Source: Glebionis coronaria (taxonomy: Eukaryota; Streptophyta; Magnoliopsida; Asterales; Asteraceae). From it: a stretch of DNA of 64,000 nucleotides. Numbering within the stretch: position 1 is the first letter of the stretch; each line of letters begins with the position of its first letter. Of the stretch, positions 49,461 to 58,713 are shown piece after piece. Where the stretch lies: NCBI GenBank assembly GCA_025667525.1, contig CM046876.1, positions 533,684,038 to 533,748,037 of the forward strand, given 5' to 3'. The notes beneath the pieces were generated by a model. The model did no database searches, was not told where the DNA came from, and saw only the letters and a program-made list of their open reading frames with translations. A program made the translations under genes and the position numbers.

Positions 49461-50922
49461 ATGGATTCCAACAAGTACCTAGAAGGGCAATCTATGCAAA
49501 GACCACCACTTTTTGAAACCGACAGTTTTTATTTATTGGAAAAATAGATTCGAGACTTATGTGAAATCAAAAGATTTAGATCTTTGGCATGTTATTACCA
49601 ATGGTGATTTTTTACCTTATCAATTTAATGAAGTTTCTAAAACAAAAGAATTGGTCACTTTTGACAAAGCTAATGACGATACTAAAAAGAAACTTTCAAA
49701 AAATAATGAGGCTAAAATGGTAATTTATAATGATTTACCTAAGAAAGAGTATGAAAGGATTTTTATGTGTCAAACCGGTAAAGATATTTGGAACACTCTT
49801 TTAGTAACCCACCAAGGTATTAGCCAAGTCAAAAAAAGAAAAATCGATCTTCTTGTCCAACAATATGAACAATTTGTCATCTTAGAAGATGAAACTATTG
49901 ATAGTGCTTTTGCTAGATTTAACACTATTATTACTAGTCTAAAATCACTTGATGAAGGTTTTTCTAGCAAGAACAATGTTAGGAAGTTTCTAAGGGCCTT
50001 ACATCCGAAGTGGAGAGCAAAAGTTACGACGATTGAAGAATCGAAAGATCTCTCAACTTTATCACTCGATGAACTCATAGGAAACTTAAAGGTTCATGAG
50101 ATGATAATTTTGAAGGACTCGGAATTGGTGAAAACCAAGAATGAAAGGAAGTCTCTTGCACTCAAAGCCAAGAAGGCACAAAGCGATCATGATAGTTCCC
50201 CGGATAGCAACGACGAGGAGTATGCATTGGCGGTGAGAGATTTCAAGAAGTTCTTTAAAAGACGAGGTCAACACGTGAGGCAACCCAACAATGACAAGAA
50301 ACCATTCTCAAAGAATCGGTTTGCCAAGAACGAAAAAAGTGATAGGAATTGCTTTAGATGTGGTGATCCAAATCATTTCATTAGTGATTGTCCAAAGTCT
50401 TCACGAGATAAGAATCACACGGCGTTCGTTAGTGGTTCTTGGAGCGATAGTGGTGAAGATGTTGATGACAACCCCAAAGAGGAGAAATGTCTTATGGCTC
50501 ATACTTCTAAAGAGGTACATTCTGAAACTGAATACTATAGCAATGATAGCTCCACCTTAGATGATATTGAATTAGAAGGACAATATGATAATTTACACAA
50601 ACTTAGCCTTAAATTCATAGAAAAGAACAAAACCTTAAAATCAACCAAAACTAAGCTTGAAAATAAGATCAATGAACTTAGGGAGAAATTAGCCAAGCTT
50701 GAGAAAAATAAAGAAGTTGATTTAGGTTGCTTAAGTTGTGAGAAACTTAGATTAGAGAATGAAGATCTCAAGAGCACCTCCATTAAATTGGAAAAGTTCA
50801 TGAAAGGTACTAGTGCTCTTGATGATATGTTAAACAAACAAATTCATTCTAAGGAAAGACTTGTTGTAGGTTTAACTCAAATGAAGCATCAACTAGTGAA
50901 CCTAAACAAGTCAGATTTTTAG
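49461..50922 (+). pseudogene. Element H gag (N-terminal frameshift)
   Basis: The natural start is ATG 49461 ([19 protein letters not shown]). An extra base near 49525 in a T run shifts the frame, and the rest is open from 49513 to 50922. The gag domain reads [38 protein letters not shown], and [17 protein letters not shown] with [15 protein letters not shown] zinc knuckle, [16 protein letters not shown], lies at about residue 282 of the open frame. The C-terminus is a Lys/Glu/Leu-rich coiled coil ([20 protein letters not shown]). It stops at TAG 50920-50922, near palindrome-related half-sites. Confidence 0.85.
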
Positions 50923-51526
50923 ATAAATCGTCTGCTGTACGCGGTCCCAGATTGTATGGGGTGGTTCCTTATCACTATGGAACCGCCGCCCTAGATAAGG
51001 AACCACGGCCAGAAAGAGGTTTTGCTGAAAATCATGAACTTTCTGAAAAGTCAAATTTAGGTGAAAAACCAAAGCATCTTATTGTTAACAAGGTCAAATT
51101 ACCCATACTTGACGACAATGCCATTGATAAGTTCAATAAGACCTTGAGTAAACCTATAATGGGAAATAGAAGTTTATCAAGACCATCCACTACTCCACCA
51201 AGAGTACGGAATGAGTCTAGGCCTAGAAGTAGAACGACAACACCTAGAAGAGATAGTCAAAATAATTAACGACCTAGAAGTAAAACTCCAACACCTAGAA
51301 GTAATGACCACAACTCTAAACCAAGATCAAATACACCTAGGAGAAATAATGAACAACAAAATGGTTATATGAATTATTATCCTCCTCTATTTTATTACTC
51401 ATGGGGAACCCCTCCTCCATTCATGCATCCCAACCAAATGCAAGGGATGTTTAGAACTAACAATTTTGGACCCGTGAGATATTGGGGACCAAATGTTTGA
51501 TCTTGTGTGTTGTTACCTAGATATAC
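50923..51526 (+). pseudogene. Element H gag-protease linker
   Basis: The open frame 50952-51269 reads GENHELSEK-like acidic residues, then an Arg/Ser/Thr/Pro-rich repeat region (SRPSTTPPRVRNESRPRSRT). The repeat continues past a TAA (51267-51269) as RPRSKTPTPRSN. The start of the stretch contains three copies of the element's half-site: GTGGTTCCTTATC at 50961, ATGGAACCGC at 50977 and GATAAGGAACCAC at 50994. The linker continues to protease with further stops. Confidence 0.7.
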
Positions 51527-51838
51527 TTGAGAATTGATTTGGAACCCGACGAGTGGATTAAGGATAGTGGTTGTTCTAAACACAAAGCATATGATGGAGG
51601 TAACGTCACATTCGCTAGTAGTCTACGTGGTAATATCATTGGCAGAGGTACGGTTTCTCTTGACTCCATGACCATTGAAAATGTTGAGCACGTAGATAAT
51701 TTAGGGTTTAACCTTTTAAGTATAGGTCAAATTTGTGACAATAACTGTAAGGTCATCTTTTCGGAACATGACAGTGAAATCGTAAAAGATGGAAAGGTCA
51801 TTGGAAAAGGTGTTAGAAAGCATGGCTTTATGTCATGA
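51527..51838 (+). pseudogene. Element H protease
   Basis: WIKDSGCSKHKAYDGG is the copia aspartic protease with DSG, lacking the usual MTG after the histidine. NIIGRGTVSLDSMTIENVEH and GFNLLSIGQICDNNC follow as in other SIRE-type elements. The frame stops at TGA 51836-51838. Confidence 0.83.
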
Positions 51839-52478
51839 AGGTCAATAAGAAGTCAAAAGACAACATATGTCTTGCGACTATAGATGATAGTTATACTCTT
51901 TGGCATAGGAGGTTAGGTCACGCTAATATGCGTTTAATTCAATCTTTAGTCTCTAAGGAGTTGGTAAGACACCTCCCAAGATGAAGTTTAATAGTCACTT
52001 TTGTGATGCTTGCAAAGTTGGAAAGCAAGTTCACTCAAGTCACAAAGCCAAGAATTTGGTTTCAACCTCTCGGTGCTTAGAGCTCCTACATATGGATCTC
52101 TTTGGACCTTCCGCCATACGGAGTTATGGAGGTAACCTTTATACCTTAGTTATAGTTGACGACTATTCTAGATTCACTTGGACTAGATTTTTGGCATCTA
52201 AGAATTAAGCTTTCGATCATTTTGAAATCTTTAGTCGAAGAATTCAAAATCAACTAGGATGTTCAATCGTCTCTATTAGGACGGATCATGGTAGGGAATT
52301 TGATAATGAAGTGAAATTTGGTGCCTTTTGTGAATCTCATGGTATTACCCATAACTTCTCGGCTCCTCGCACTCCACAATCAAATGGGGTAGTTGAAAGG
52401 AAGAATAGGACCATCTAAGAGATGAGTAGGACGATGTTAAACGAGCAATATTTGCCTCAAAAGTTTTGATGCAATGTC
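51839..52478 (+). pseudogene. Element H GAG-pre-integrase and integrase core (broken)
   Basis: TLWHRRLGHANMRLIQSLVS opens the zinc region. The frame 51981-52208 continues HFCDACKVGKQVHSSH, LLHMDLFGPSAIRS (first catalytic Asp) and VDDYSRFTWTRFLASKN, then a TAA at 52206-52208. The same reading continues SIRTDHGREFDNEVKFGAFC and TPQSNGVVERKNRTI with further stops near 52417 and 52468. At least three lesions prevent function. Confidence 0.83.
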
Positions 52479-54524
52479 GTGGACACATCGACTTATATTC
52501 TCAGCCGAATTCTTATTCGACCTTTCCTAGGAAAGACCCCCTATGAGATTCTTAAAGGTAAGAAAACATCATTGGAATACTTTAGAATGTTTGGAAGCAA
52601 GTGCTTTATCCTCAACACCAAAGACTACCTTACCAAGTTTGACCCAAAGTCTTATGAAGGTATCTTTTTAGGTTATTCCCAAACTAGCAAAGCTTACATA
52701 GTCCTTAATAGAACCTCAGGCGTAATTGAAGAATCACTTAACGTGAATTTTGATGAAACCCCTCCTTTACCCAAGACACCACCATTGGTTGATGATGACT
52801 TGGATGAAATAGAAGTAGTTAAAGCCAACGAGGTTAGAAAAATAGGAGTTGAAGACCTTAGTGTTGAAAAGGAAGTAAATATTATGGAGTCTAAGGATCA
52901 TACTCTCAATAATATCATTGGTGACTTAAATCAAAGGACCCTAAGATCTCAAGTCCAAAACCAAAGCAACTTCTTTTGTTTCGTCCCCTTGATTGAACCA
53001 AAGAATGTTAAAGAAGCTTTGACGGATGAGAGTTGGGTCATTGCGATGCAAGAAGAATTGAATCAATTCGTTGCTATTGATGTTTGGGAACTTGTTCCTC
53101 CACCTAGAAGTTCTACCATTATAGGAACCAAATGGGTCTATAGGAATAAGTTAGACGAGAATGGTGTTGTGTCTCGTAACAAGGCTAGACTTGTAGCTCA
53201 AGGCTATAATCAACAAGAAGGGATTGATTATGACGAGACATATGCACCGGTAGCAAGATTAGAATCCATTAGAATCCTTTTAGCCTACGCTTGTGCCTTA
53301 GACTTTAAGCTTCAACAAATGGATGTAAAGAGTGCGTTTCTTAATGGTTTGATCAATGAGGAGGTATATGTGGCTCAACCTCCCGGCTTCATTGATTTTG
53401 AGAAACCGGATCATGTTTACAAGCTTAAGAAGGCACTTTATGGTCTTAAACAAGCACCCAAAGCTTGGTATGATAGACTTAAAGCGTTTCTTGTTAAACA
53501 TGAGTATACCATAGGGATGGTAGACAACATGCTCTTTACAAAGAAGAAAGGTTTTCACCTCATAATCGTACAAATATATGTTGATGACATTATATTTGGC
53601 TCAACTTGTCAAGAATTGTGTGATGACTTTGCCAAAATCATGCATGATGAGTTTGAAATGAGTATGATGGGAGAACTTAACTTCTTTTTAGGACTCCAAA
53701 TTAAACAAATGGATGATGGTATTTTCTTTAGTGAATCTAAGTATGCTAAAGAAATGCTAAAGAAATTTGGATTAGAAGAATCTAGACCAATGAAGACCCC
53801 AATGGCCTCGGATACTAAACTCACCGTAGATGATGATTGTGAGTCGGTAGTCAACACCAAATATAGAGGTATGATTGGTAGTTTGTTGTACCTAACGGCA
53901 AGTCGACCGGATATCACGTTTAGTGTTTGCCTTTGTGCTCGCTTCCAAGAGGCTCCCAAAACCTTTCACCTTGAAGCGGTTAAGCGTATCTTCCGATACA
54001 TTAAGGGCACTATACATTTAGGATTATGGTATCCTAAAGGGACCGACGTAGAAACCATTATCTACGCGGACTCGGATCATGCGAGAGACTATGTGGAACG
54101 GAAAAGCACTAGTGGAGTTTGTACCTTCATGGGTTGTTGTTTAACTTCTTGGTTCTCCAAGAAACAAACTGCTCTTACGATATCCACCACGGAAGCCGAG
54201 TATGTGAGTGCCGGAAAAGCATGCCAACAACCTCTATGGATGAAGCAAGCGCTTGGTTATTACGGGATTTCTCTTGATGATGTTCCCATCATGTGCGACA
54301 ATAAAGGTGCTATAGACCTTAGCAAGAATCCCGTGCAACATTCGCGAACCAAGCACATAGAAATTCGCCACCATTTCCTTAGGGATAATGTTCAAAAGGG
54401 GAACATTTCGATTGAGAAGGTACCCTCCGAGGATAACTTAGCCGACGTCTTCACTAAGCCACTTAAGAGGGAATATTTTAATTACTTGCGTCTAGGTCTA
54501 GGATTAATGGAACATATTCCTTAA
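52479..54524 (+). CDS. Element H integrase C-terminus, RT and RNase H (681 codons open)
   Basis: It begins inside the integrase C-terminal part (GKTPYEILKGKKTSLEYFRM, FGSKCFILNTKDYLTKF, GIFLGYSQTSKAYIVLN). A hinge leads to RT at about residue 200: [62 protein letters not shown] and the catalytic YVDDIIFGS at about 366. RNase H follows with YADSDHARDYVERKS (about 528), TTEAEYVSAGKA (about 570), MCDNKGAIDL (about 604) and LADVFTKPL. It ends at TAA 54522-54524. RT and RNase H keep all key residues I can see, but no start upstream is functional, so it is a pol fragment. Confidence 0.9.
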   Translation: MDTSTYILSRILIRPFLGKTPYEILKGKKTSLEYFRMFGSKCFILNTKDYLTKFDPKSYEGIFLGYSQTSKAYIVLNRTSGVIEESLNVNFDETPPLPKTPPLVDDDLDEIEVVKANEVRKIGVEDLSVEKEVNIMESKDHTLNNIIGDLNQRTLRSQVQNQSNFFCFVPLIEPKNVKEALTDESWVIAMQEELNQFVAIDVWELVPPPRSSTIIGTKWVYRNKLDENGVVSRNKARLVAQGYNQQEGIDYDETYAPVARLESIRILLAYACALDFKLQQMDVKSAFLNGLINEEVYVAQPPGFIDFEKPDHVYKLKKALYGLKQAPKAWYDRLKAFLVKHEYTIGMVDNMLFTKKKGFHLIIVQIYVDDIIFGSTCQELCDDFAKIMHDEFEMSMMGELNFFLGLQIKQMDDGIFFSESKYAKEMLKKFGLEESRPMKTPMASDTKLTVDDDCESVVNTKYRGMIGSLLYLTASRPDITFSVCLCARFQEAPKTFHLEAVKRIFRYIKGTIHLGLWYPKGTDVETIIYADSDHARDYVERKSTSGVCTFMGCCLTSWFSKKQTALTISTTEAEYVSAGKACQQPLWMKQALGYYGISLDDVPIMCDNKGAIDLSKNPVQHSRTKHIEIRHHFLRDNVQKGNISIEKVPSEDNLADVFTKPLKREYFNYLRLGLGLMEHIP

Positions 54525-56034
54525 TTGCTTTCCTTTTATTGAGTCTCTTATTTTCTTTTGAGTCTTTCATCACCTTGAGTCATTGAGTCTCCTAAACTCT
54601 TCTTGAAACTCTTCTCTTCTCGTTTTCAAAATTCTCAAAGTCTCTTTCGAAAATGGTCGAGAAATGTTTTGACATTGTTAATTCAATCTAAAAACGTTTT
54701 TCATAGATTCTTGCTATTAATCTCGAGCTTACATAATTAATATGTATGATTCTCTCAAACATAGCAAGAACAAGATAGAATCATGGAGGATCATTGTGTC
54801 GTGACTTAAGGTCTTGTCTTACACACCTCCTACATCGATTTTTATTTTAAAATCCATGTATTTCGGTCAAATCTCTATTTGGTGAGTTCGTATGTGTTTT
54901 CTTTGTCTATCTTTGCTTTTAAGCATATCCCTATGAAAATAAGATTTGTTGAATTGAAAAATCTTCCTTCACCACCAAAACACAACCTCTGTAGGCGGTT
55001 CCATATATGAACCGCGGTCCCTTAGCGATAAGGAACCGCTAGAAGTGATAAGGAACTGTGTACAATGCTTCCTTTTTCAGGTATTTCTGAAACTCCAAAT
55101 TTGTTCCAACACTTTTGGGAATCTTTGTTTCAACCCTTCGACCACCCTAAAAATACCTTGAGCCTTCCCTATTTAACCATAAGCATTTTGCCATACTTCA
55201 CATCCCAAAATGTCATATTCTCCTAATGAAAGCCTTGATTCTCCTCCATTTCCCCAATTGCTTTCAATCCCAACTCACCCAAGAACACTTTCAATCCAAA
55301 TTCACCCAAGAACACTCTTAATCACATTTCTCCTACCAAGAATGTTGATTGTGGAACATCTTTTCTTCCACCGCCACCCTTTAGTGTTCTTCCTCTTCTC
55401 ATGATAATGGCATGCACCATGGGACATATTGTCATTGTTGTCAATATCAACATCTTGCTATGGCACACATCTATGAGGAGTTGAGCTACATCAAGAGTCT
55501 CTTAATCAAGCCTCCTCTTCACTTTGATTATGAGATCTCCACCAAGCCACCACCACCACCTTCCGCCACTACCTTGTCTTTCATATAAGCATTGGTTGCT
55601 TATCCACAAGACACCTAATTCAAGCAAATCTTATAATTCTAGATTAACTAGGATTAGATTTATGCTTTTGGCTTGTTTCCTTTTTCATAGATCTTTGTAT
55701 GATTTTTTTTACATGACTTCACTTGGATCTTAGTCTTTGTGTTCTCTTCTCTTTTTTTTTCTTTTTTTTTGTGACCTATAGCTATCTCTTGTTGGTTGTC
55801 TCTTTTGTTCAACTAACCCTTCTATGTAGCTTGTCACCATATCTCGATTCCTCGGTGCCCCAAGCAAGGGGGAGTAAGCACCAAGGGGGAGTCTTTGGAA
55901 AGTCTTTCTCTTCAACACCGACTTGTGTAACCTTTTTGCTTCGACAAAGGGGGAGAAATGAATAAACTCGTCTTCGAAAATCTTGTTTTTGTGTGATTGA
56001 GTTTATGTATTGTCGGAATCAAAAAGGGGGAGAT
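54525..56034 (+). other. Element H 3' region with possible small ORF and polypurine tract
   Basis: It is 1.5 kb. At 54994-55058 it holds GGCGGTTCC, GAACCGCGG, GATAAGGAACCGC and GATAAGGAACTG, related to the LTR palindrome. Repeated GGGGGAGT/GGGGGAGA tracts lie near 55869, 55885, 55950 and 56026, and the last one precedes the LTR. A possible extra ORF is given separately. Confidence 0.65.
55210..55404 (+). CDS. Element H possible extra small ORF downstream of pol
   Basis: The frame reads MSYSPNESLDSPPFPQL, then a 27-bp tandem repeat at 55264-55317 encodes LSIPTHPRT and LSIQIHPRT. After its end at 55404 another frame reads DNGMHHGTYCHCCQYQHLAM and AHIYEELSYIKSLLIKPP to about 55590. Together these suggest a degraded extra protein of SIRE type rather than chance. 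I do not recognise a family and the call is weak. Confidence 0.35.
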   Translation: MSYSPNESLDSPPFPQLLSIPTHPRTLSIQIHPRTLLITFLLPRMLIVEHLFFHRHPLVFFLFS

Positions 56035-57275
56035 TGTTAATGCAATAATGCCTAAAAACGTTACTTGCATTTTTCGGTCTCGCTTAGTTTTGATTACGAC
56101 AATATGTAAAAACAAGCATTTACGAAAACAACGAAAAACGATTTCTTGAGTTCAAGTATTTTTCATTTTACCCATTTTCACTGAAGGTATGAATAAACAA
56201 GTACTAACCTTAATCAAGTGATCAAGTGATTTAATCTTTTCTTAAAACTCACTTTTTATTAAGTGTGACAAGTTTTTTTTATTAAACTTTCTTTTTAAGA
56301 AAATGTTTTATTAAATTAAATATTTGAAAATTTGAAAATGGCATATTCTTTTTTGATTTGGAATATTCTTTCAGGATATTTTATAATCAGATAAGACCTC
56401 CACCACTATGGACAAAAAAGGAGTGGAGTCTACTCCGGCGGTTTCCTAGTGCCTATGCGGTGCGGTTCCCTAGTGCCTATGCGGTTCCTTATCGATAAGG
56501 AACCATCGGCTGAGATAAGGAACCGCGGGAAGATATAGCCGTTAGCCCTTTGTCCTATAAATAGTGGACCATTCTCAGATTTTTTCTTCACCTCTTTTGC
56601 ACATATATTTCCATATTCAAACATACTTCTTAAATCACTCAAATCCTTGATCATTTAATTGATTACTACTTGTTTAGAAGTGAATCTATCCCATCCATCC
56701 CTTCCTCTCCAAGTGCAAAGAGAAGAACACTATCCTTGTGAAGTGTTGAGTCTGCCACCAAAGATCCTTTGAAGATCAAATCTTATACATTTGTTGTTGT
56801 GTCATAGTTGTGAAGATCCAAGTAGTTGTGTCTATTTTGAAGTTGTGTATGTACTAAGTATAGTTGTGTAGATTGGTCCTAGCTACGATTAGGGCTCGAC
56901 TTTTAGCTTAGAGTCAGAAATTGGTTAAGCAACGTGTACGGTTTTCTCCACCATAAGGAGCTTGTTGTGTAGTGAACTCTCGAGTAAGGAGTACTCGAGG
57001 AGTGGAGTAGGAACAAGGAGTGAGCTTCGTTGCCGAACCACTATAAATCATTGGTGTTTGGTTTGATCTTTCTTTACCCTTAACTCTTTACATACTTTAT
57101 TCTTTGTGCATATACATTAGTTAGTATTAGTTTAGTTACACTATCATTGTTCATATTGTGCATAAGAAGATTTCACATATTTCCTCAAGCCTGAGTTTTT
57201 GAAAAAGGATTTTTTGAAAACCATCTTTTAACAAGTAAATATAAGAAACTATTCAACCCCCTTCTAGTTTCTACA
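56035..57275 (+). repeat. Element H 3' LTR
   Basis: It is 1,241 bp, starting TGTTAATGCA after the polypurine tract and ending GTTTCTACA before TACTT. Relative to the 5' LTR it has a 24-bp tandem duplication (56438-56461 and 56462-56485). The palindrome core survives as 22 bp (56483-56504), but its outer right arm is mutated. Confidence 0.93.
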
Positions 57276-57280
57276 TACTT

Positions 57281-58690
57281 ATATAAGACATTTGTGTAAA
57301 ACTCCTTCTCCATTTATCCTAAGTTGTATCTCTAGATTTTAAAGATTGCTATTCACCCGTAGGCTCATTTGACTTATTTAATAATTATTAGCCCAAAAAT
57401 GAAGGCAAAACGGTGTAAACCCGACACTAAGAACCTAACCTCATCCTCAAAAACGTTGTCACAAAAGAAAGCCCACATCAAGGATAATCTAACACGATTT
57501 AGGGAATAAATTCCTGGATCTGAAATTGGCCAATAGTACTACTTATTATTTATTTCTCCAAAGTCATGTTGACTTTATAGTGGAGTTTAGCAAATTTACA
57601 TCATATACCCTTAGGCTCTTTAAGATGTAAAAGTGCTCCTTATATATGATCCACACCCTAAGGCTCCTTGAACCATAAACAAGGGAATTGATATTTATCA
57701 ATTTTTATTAGACACTTACCATGCCATACTCCCTCAGGCTCTAATGACAAGGCTCATGCTACATGTCCCACACCCGAAGGCTCCTTGAGATCATGTTTTA
57801 ATTTATTCTTCTTTATTTATGATATATATAGTAGGCCAAATTCCGCGGTCCCATGGTCTGAATACCTCCTACTTAGTGGTTATGAGCCACCTTATTTGGA
57901 AGTCCACAACGCTGACACCCGCAATGTGTTCATGCTTTAATTACAAGGGAATAAAAGAGTTGGTTAAGAGCTAAAATATCGAATCTAAACTGCAAAAATC
58001 CTCATTTATTAAGAAATTAAATATTCAAGCGTAAAGAAAGAGCCACAAAACTCATATAAGGAAGAATTAACCTTTAAACTTATTATCAACTCTATCATCT
58101 CTCGTTCTCCACAATTTAAAATCTCAAGTAATGAGACTCGTGGATTCTTAGCCTAATAAACCAATTAAGGTCCATATGGTTAAGGATACTAGATAGAGTA
58201 AACTTAAATGAGTAAACTCGGGTTGAGTTAAAATATTCACGACGGGCCTAATATGTCAAATACGTCTAAACTTGTTAAAACCATTTTATTTATTCATTTC
58301 CTTTTTAACTTTATTGATGAAATAGAATATATACATATGATGGTGATGACAAAAGGAAAGTGAATAAAAGAAAATAAATAAAAAATACTACTAGGCCAAA
58401 ATAGATCAAAATTTTTGAAAAACGTCAAAAAATATTAATTTTCTGGTTAAAATGAGGTTAAATTCATGGAAAAGCCTACTATAATTCGATAGAAGTCTCT
58501 CCTACACTTAATATAAACATTGTCCTCAATGTTTAAGCATGTGGAAGTAATCTACCCCACACTTAGGACATTGTGCACTTATTTTAAAATCAAGCTAAGG
58601 AAGAGACAACTAAAGTGATTTCAATTTATTAAACTTATTTATATACAAGTATGAATCACAATAGTTTGGATAGAACCGGTATCACGGGTA
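57281..58690 (-). other. Element F 3' UTR, LTR-distal part
   Basis: It continues element F after H. There is no gene. The blocks at 58080-58260 (TTCTCCACAATTTAAAATCT, GGGCCTAATATGTCAAA) and 58510-58560 match 63030-63200 and 63440-63480 in element I. Five CCCNNAGGCTC words lie between 57356 and 57783. It ends near 58680-58713, where element I's LTR starts. A short CACGGGTA/CACGGGAT/CACGGGTA triplet sits at the junction. Confidence 0.65.
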
Positions 58691-58713
58691 CACGGGATCA
58701 CGGGTAATAATTT

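Larger units (their letters stand above)
48175..57275 (+). mobile_element. Element H: complete SIRE-like Ty1/copia retrotransposon, TSD TACTT
   Basis: LTRs of 1,218 bp (48175-49392) and 1,241 bp (56035-57275) flank a primer site, gag, protease, integrase, RT, RNase H, a 1.5-kb 3' region and the polypurine tract AAAAAGGGGGAGAT. TACTT flanks both sides (48170-48174 and 57276-57280). By eye the LTRs are about 96-97% identical, older than those of E. Gag, the linker and integrase carry several stops or frameshifts, while RT-RNase H is one open frame. A GCGGTTCCTTATC half-site recurs in the LTRs, the gag tail and the 3' UTR. Confidence 0.93.
45001..58690 (-). mobile_element. Element F: Athila/Tat-like Ty3/gypsy 3' end, interrupted by H
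   Basis: On the minus strand the parts are a 3' UTR (about 58690-57276 and 48174-47818), a polypurine tract (AAGTGTAGGGGCATT) and an LTR (47817-45001) that interrupts element G gag. The whole stretch aligns, diverged but collinear, with 58714-63600 in element I: the same polypurine tract context, the same GGGCCTAATATGTCAAA and AACATTGTCCTCAATGTTTA blocks. The group assignment rests on that homology, because only I shows integrase. The interior beyond the 3' UTR is missing where I begins. Confidence 0.7.

Noticed and set aside
55723..55965. 80-codon ORF with a hydrophobic Phe run in element H 3' region
   Set aside because: It arises from a T-rich tract (CTTTTTTTTT) and runs into the GGGGGAG tracts. 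No support as a gene.
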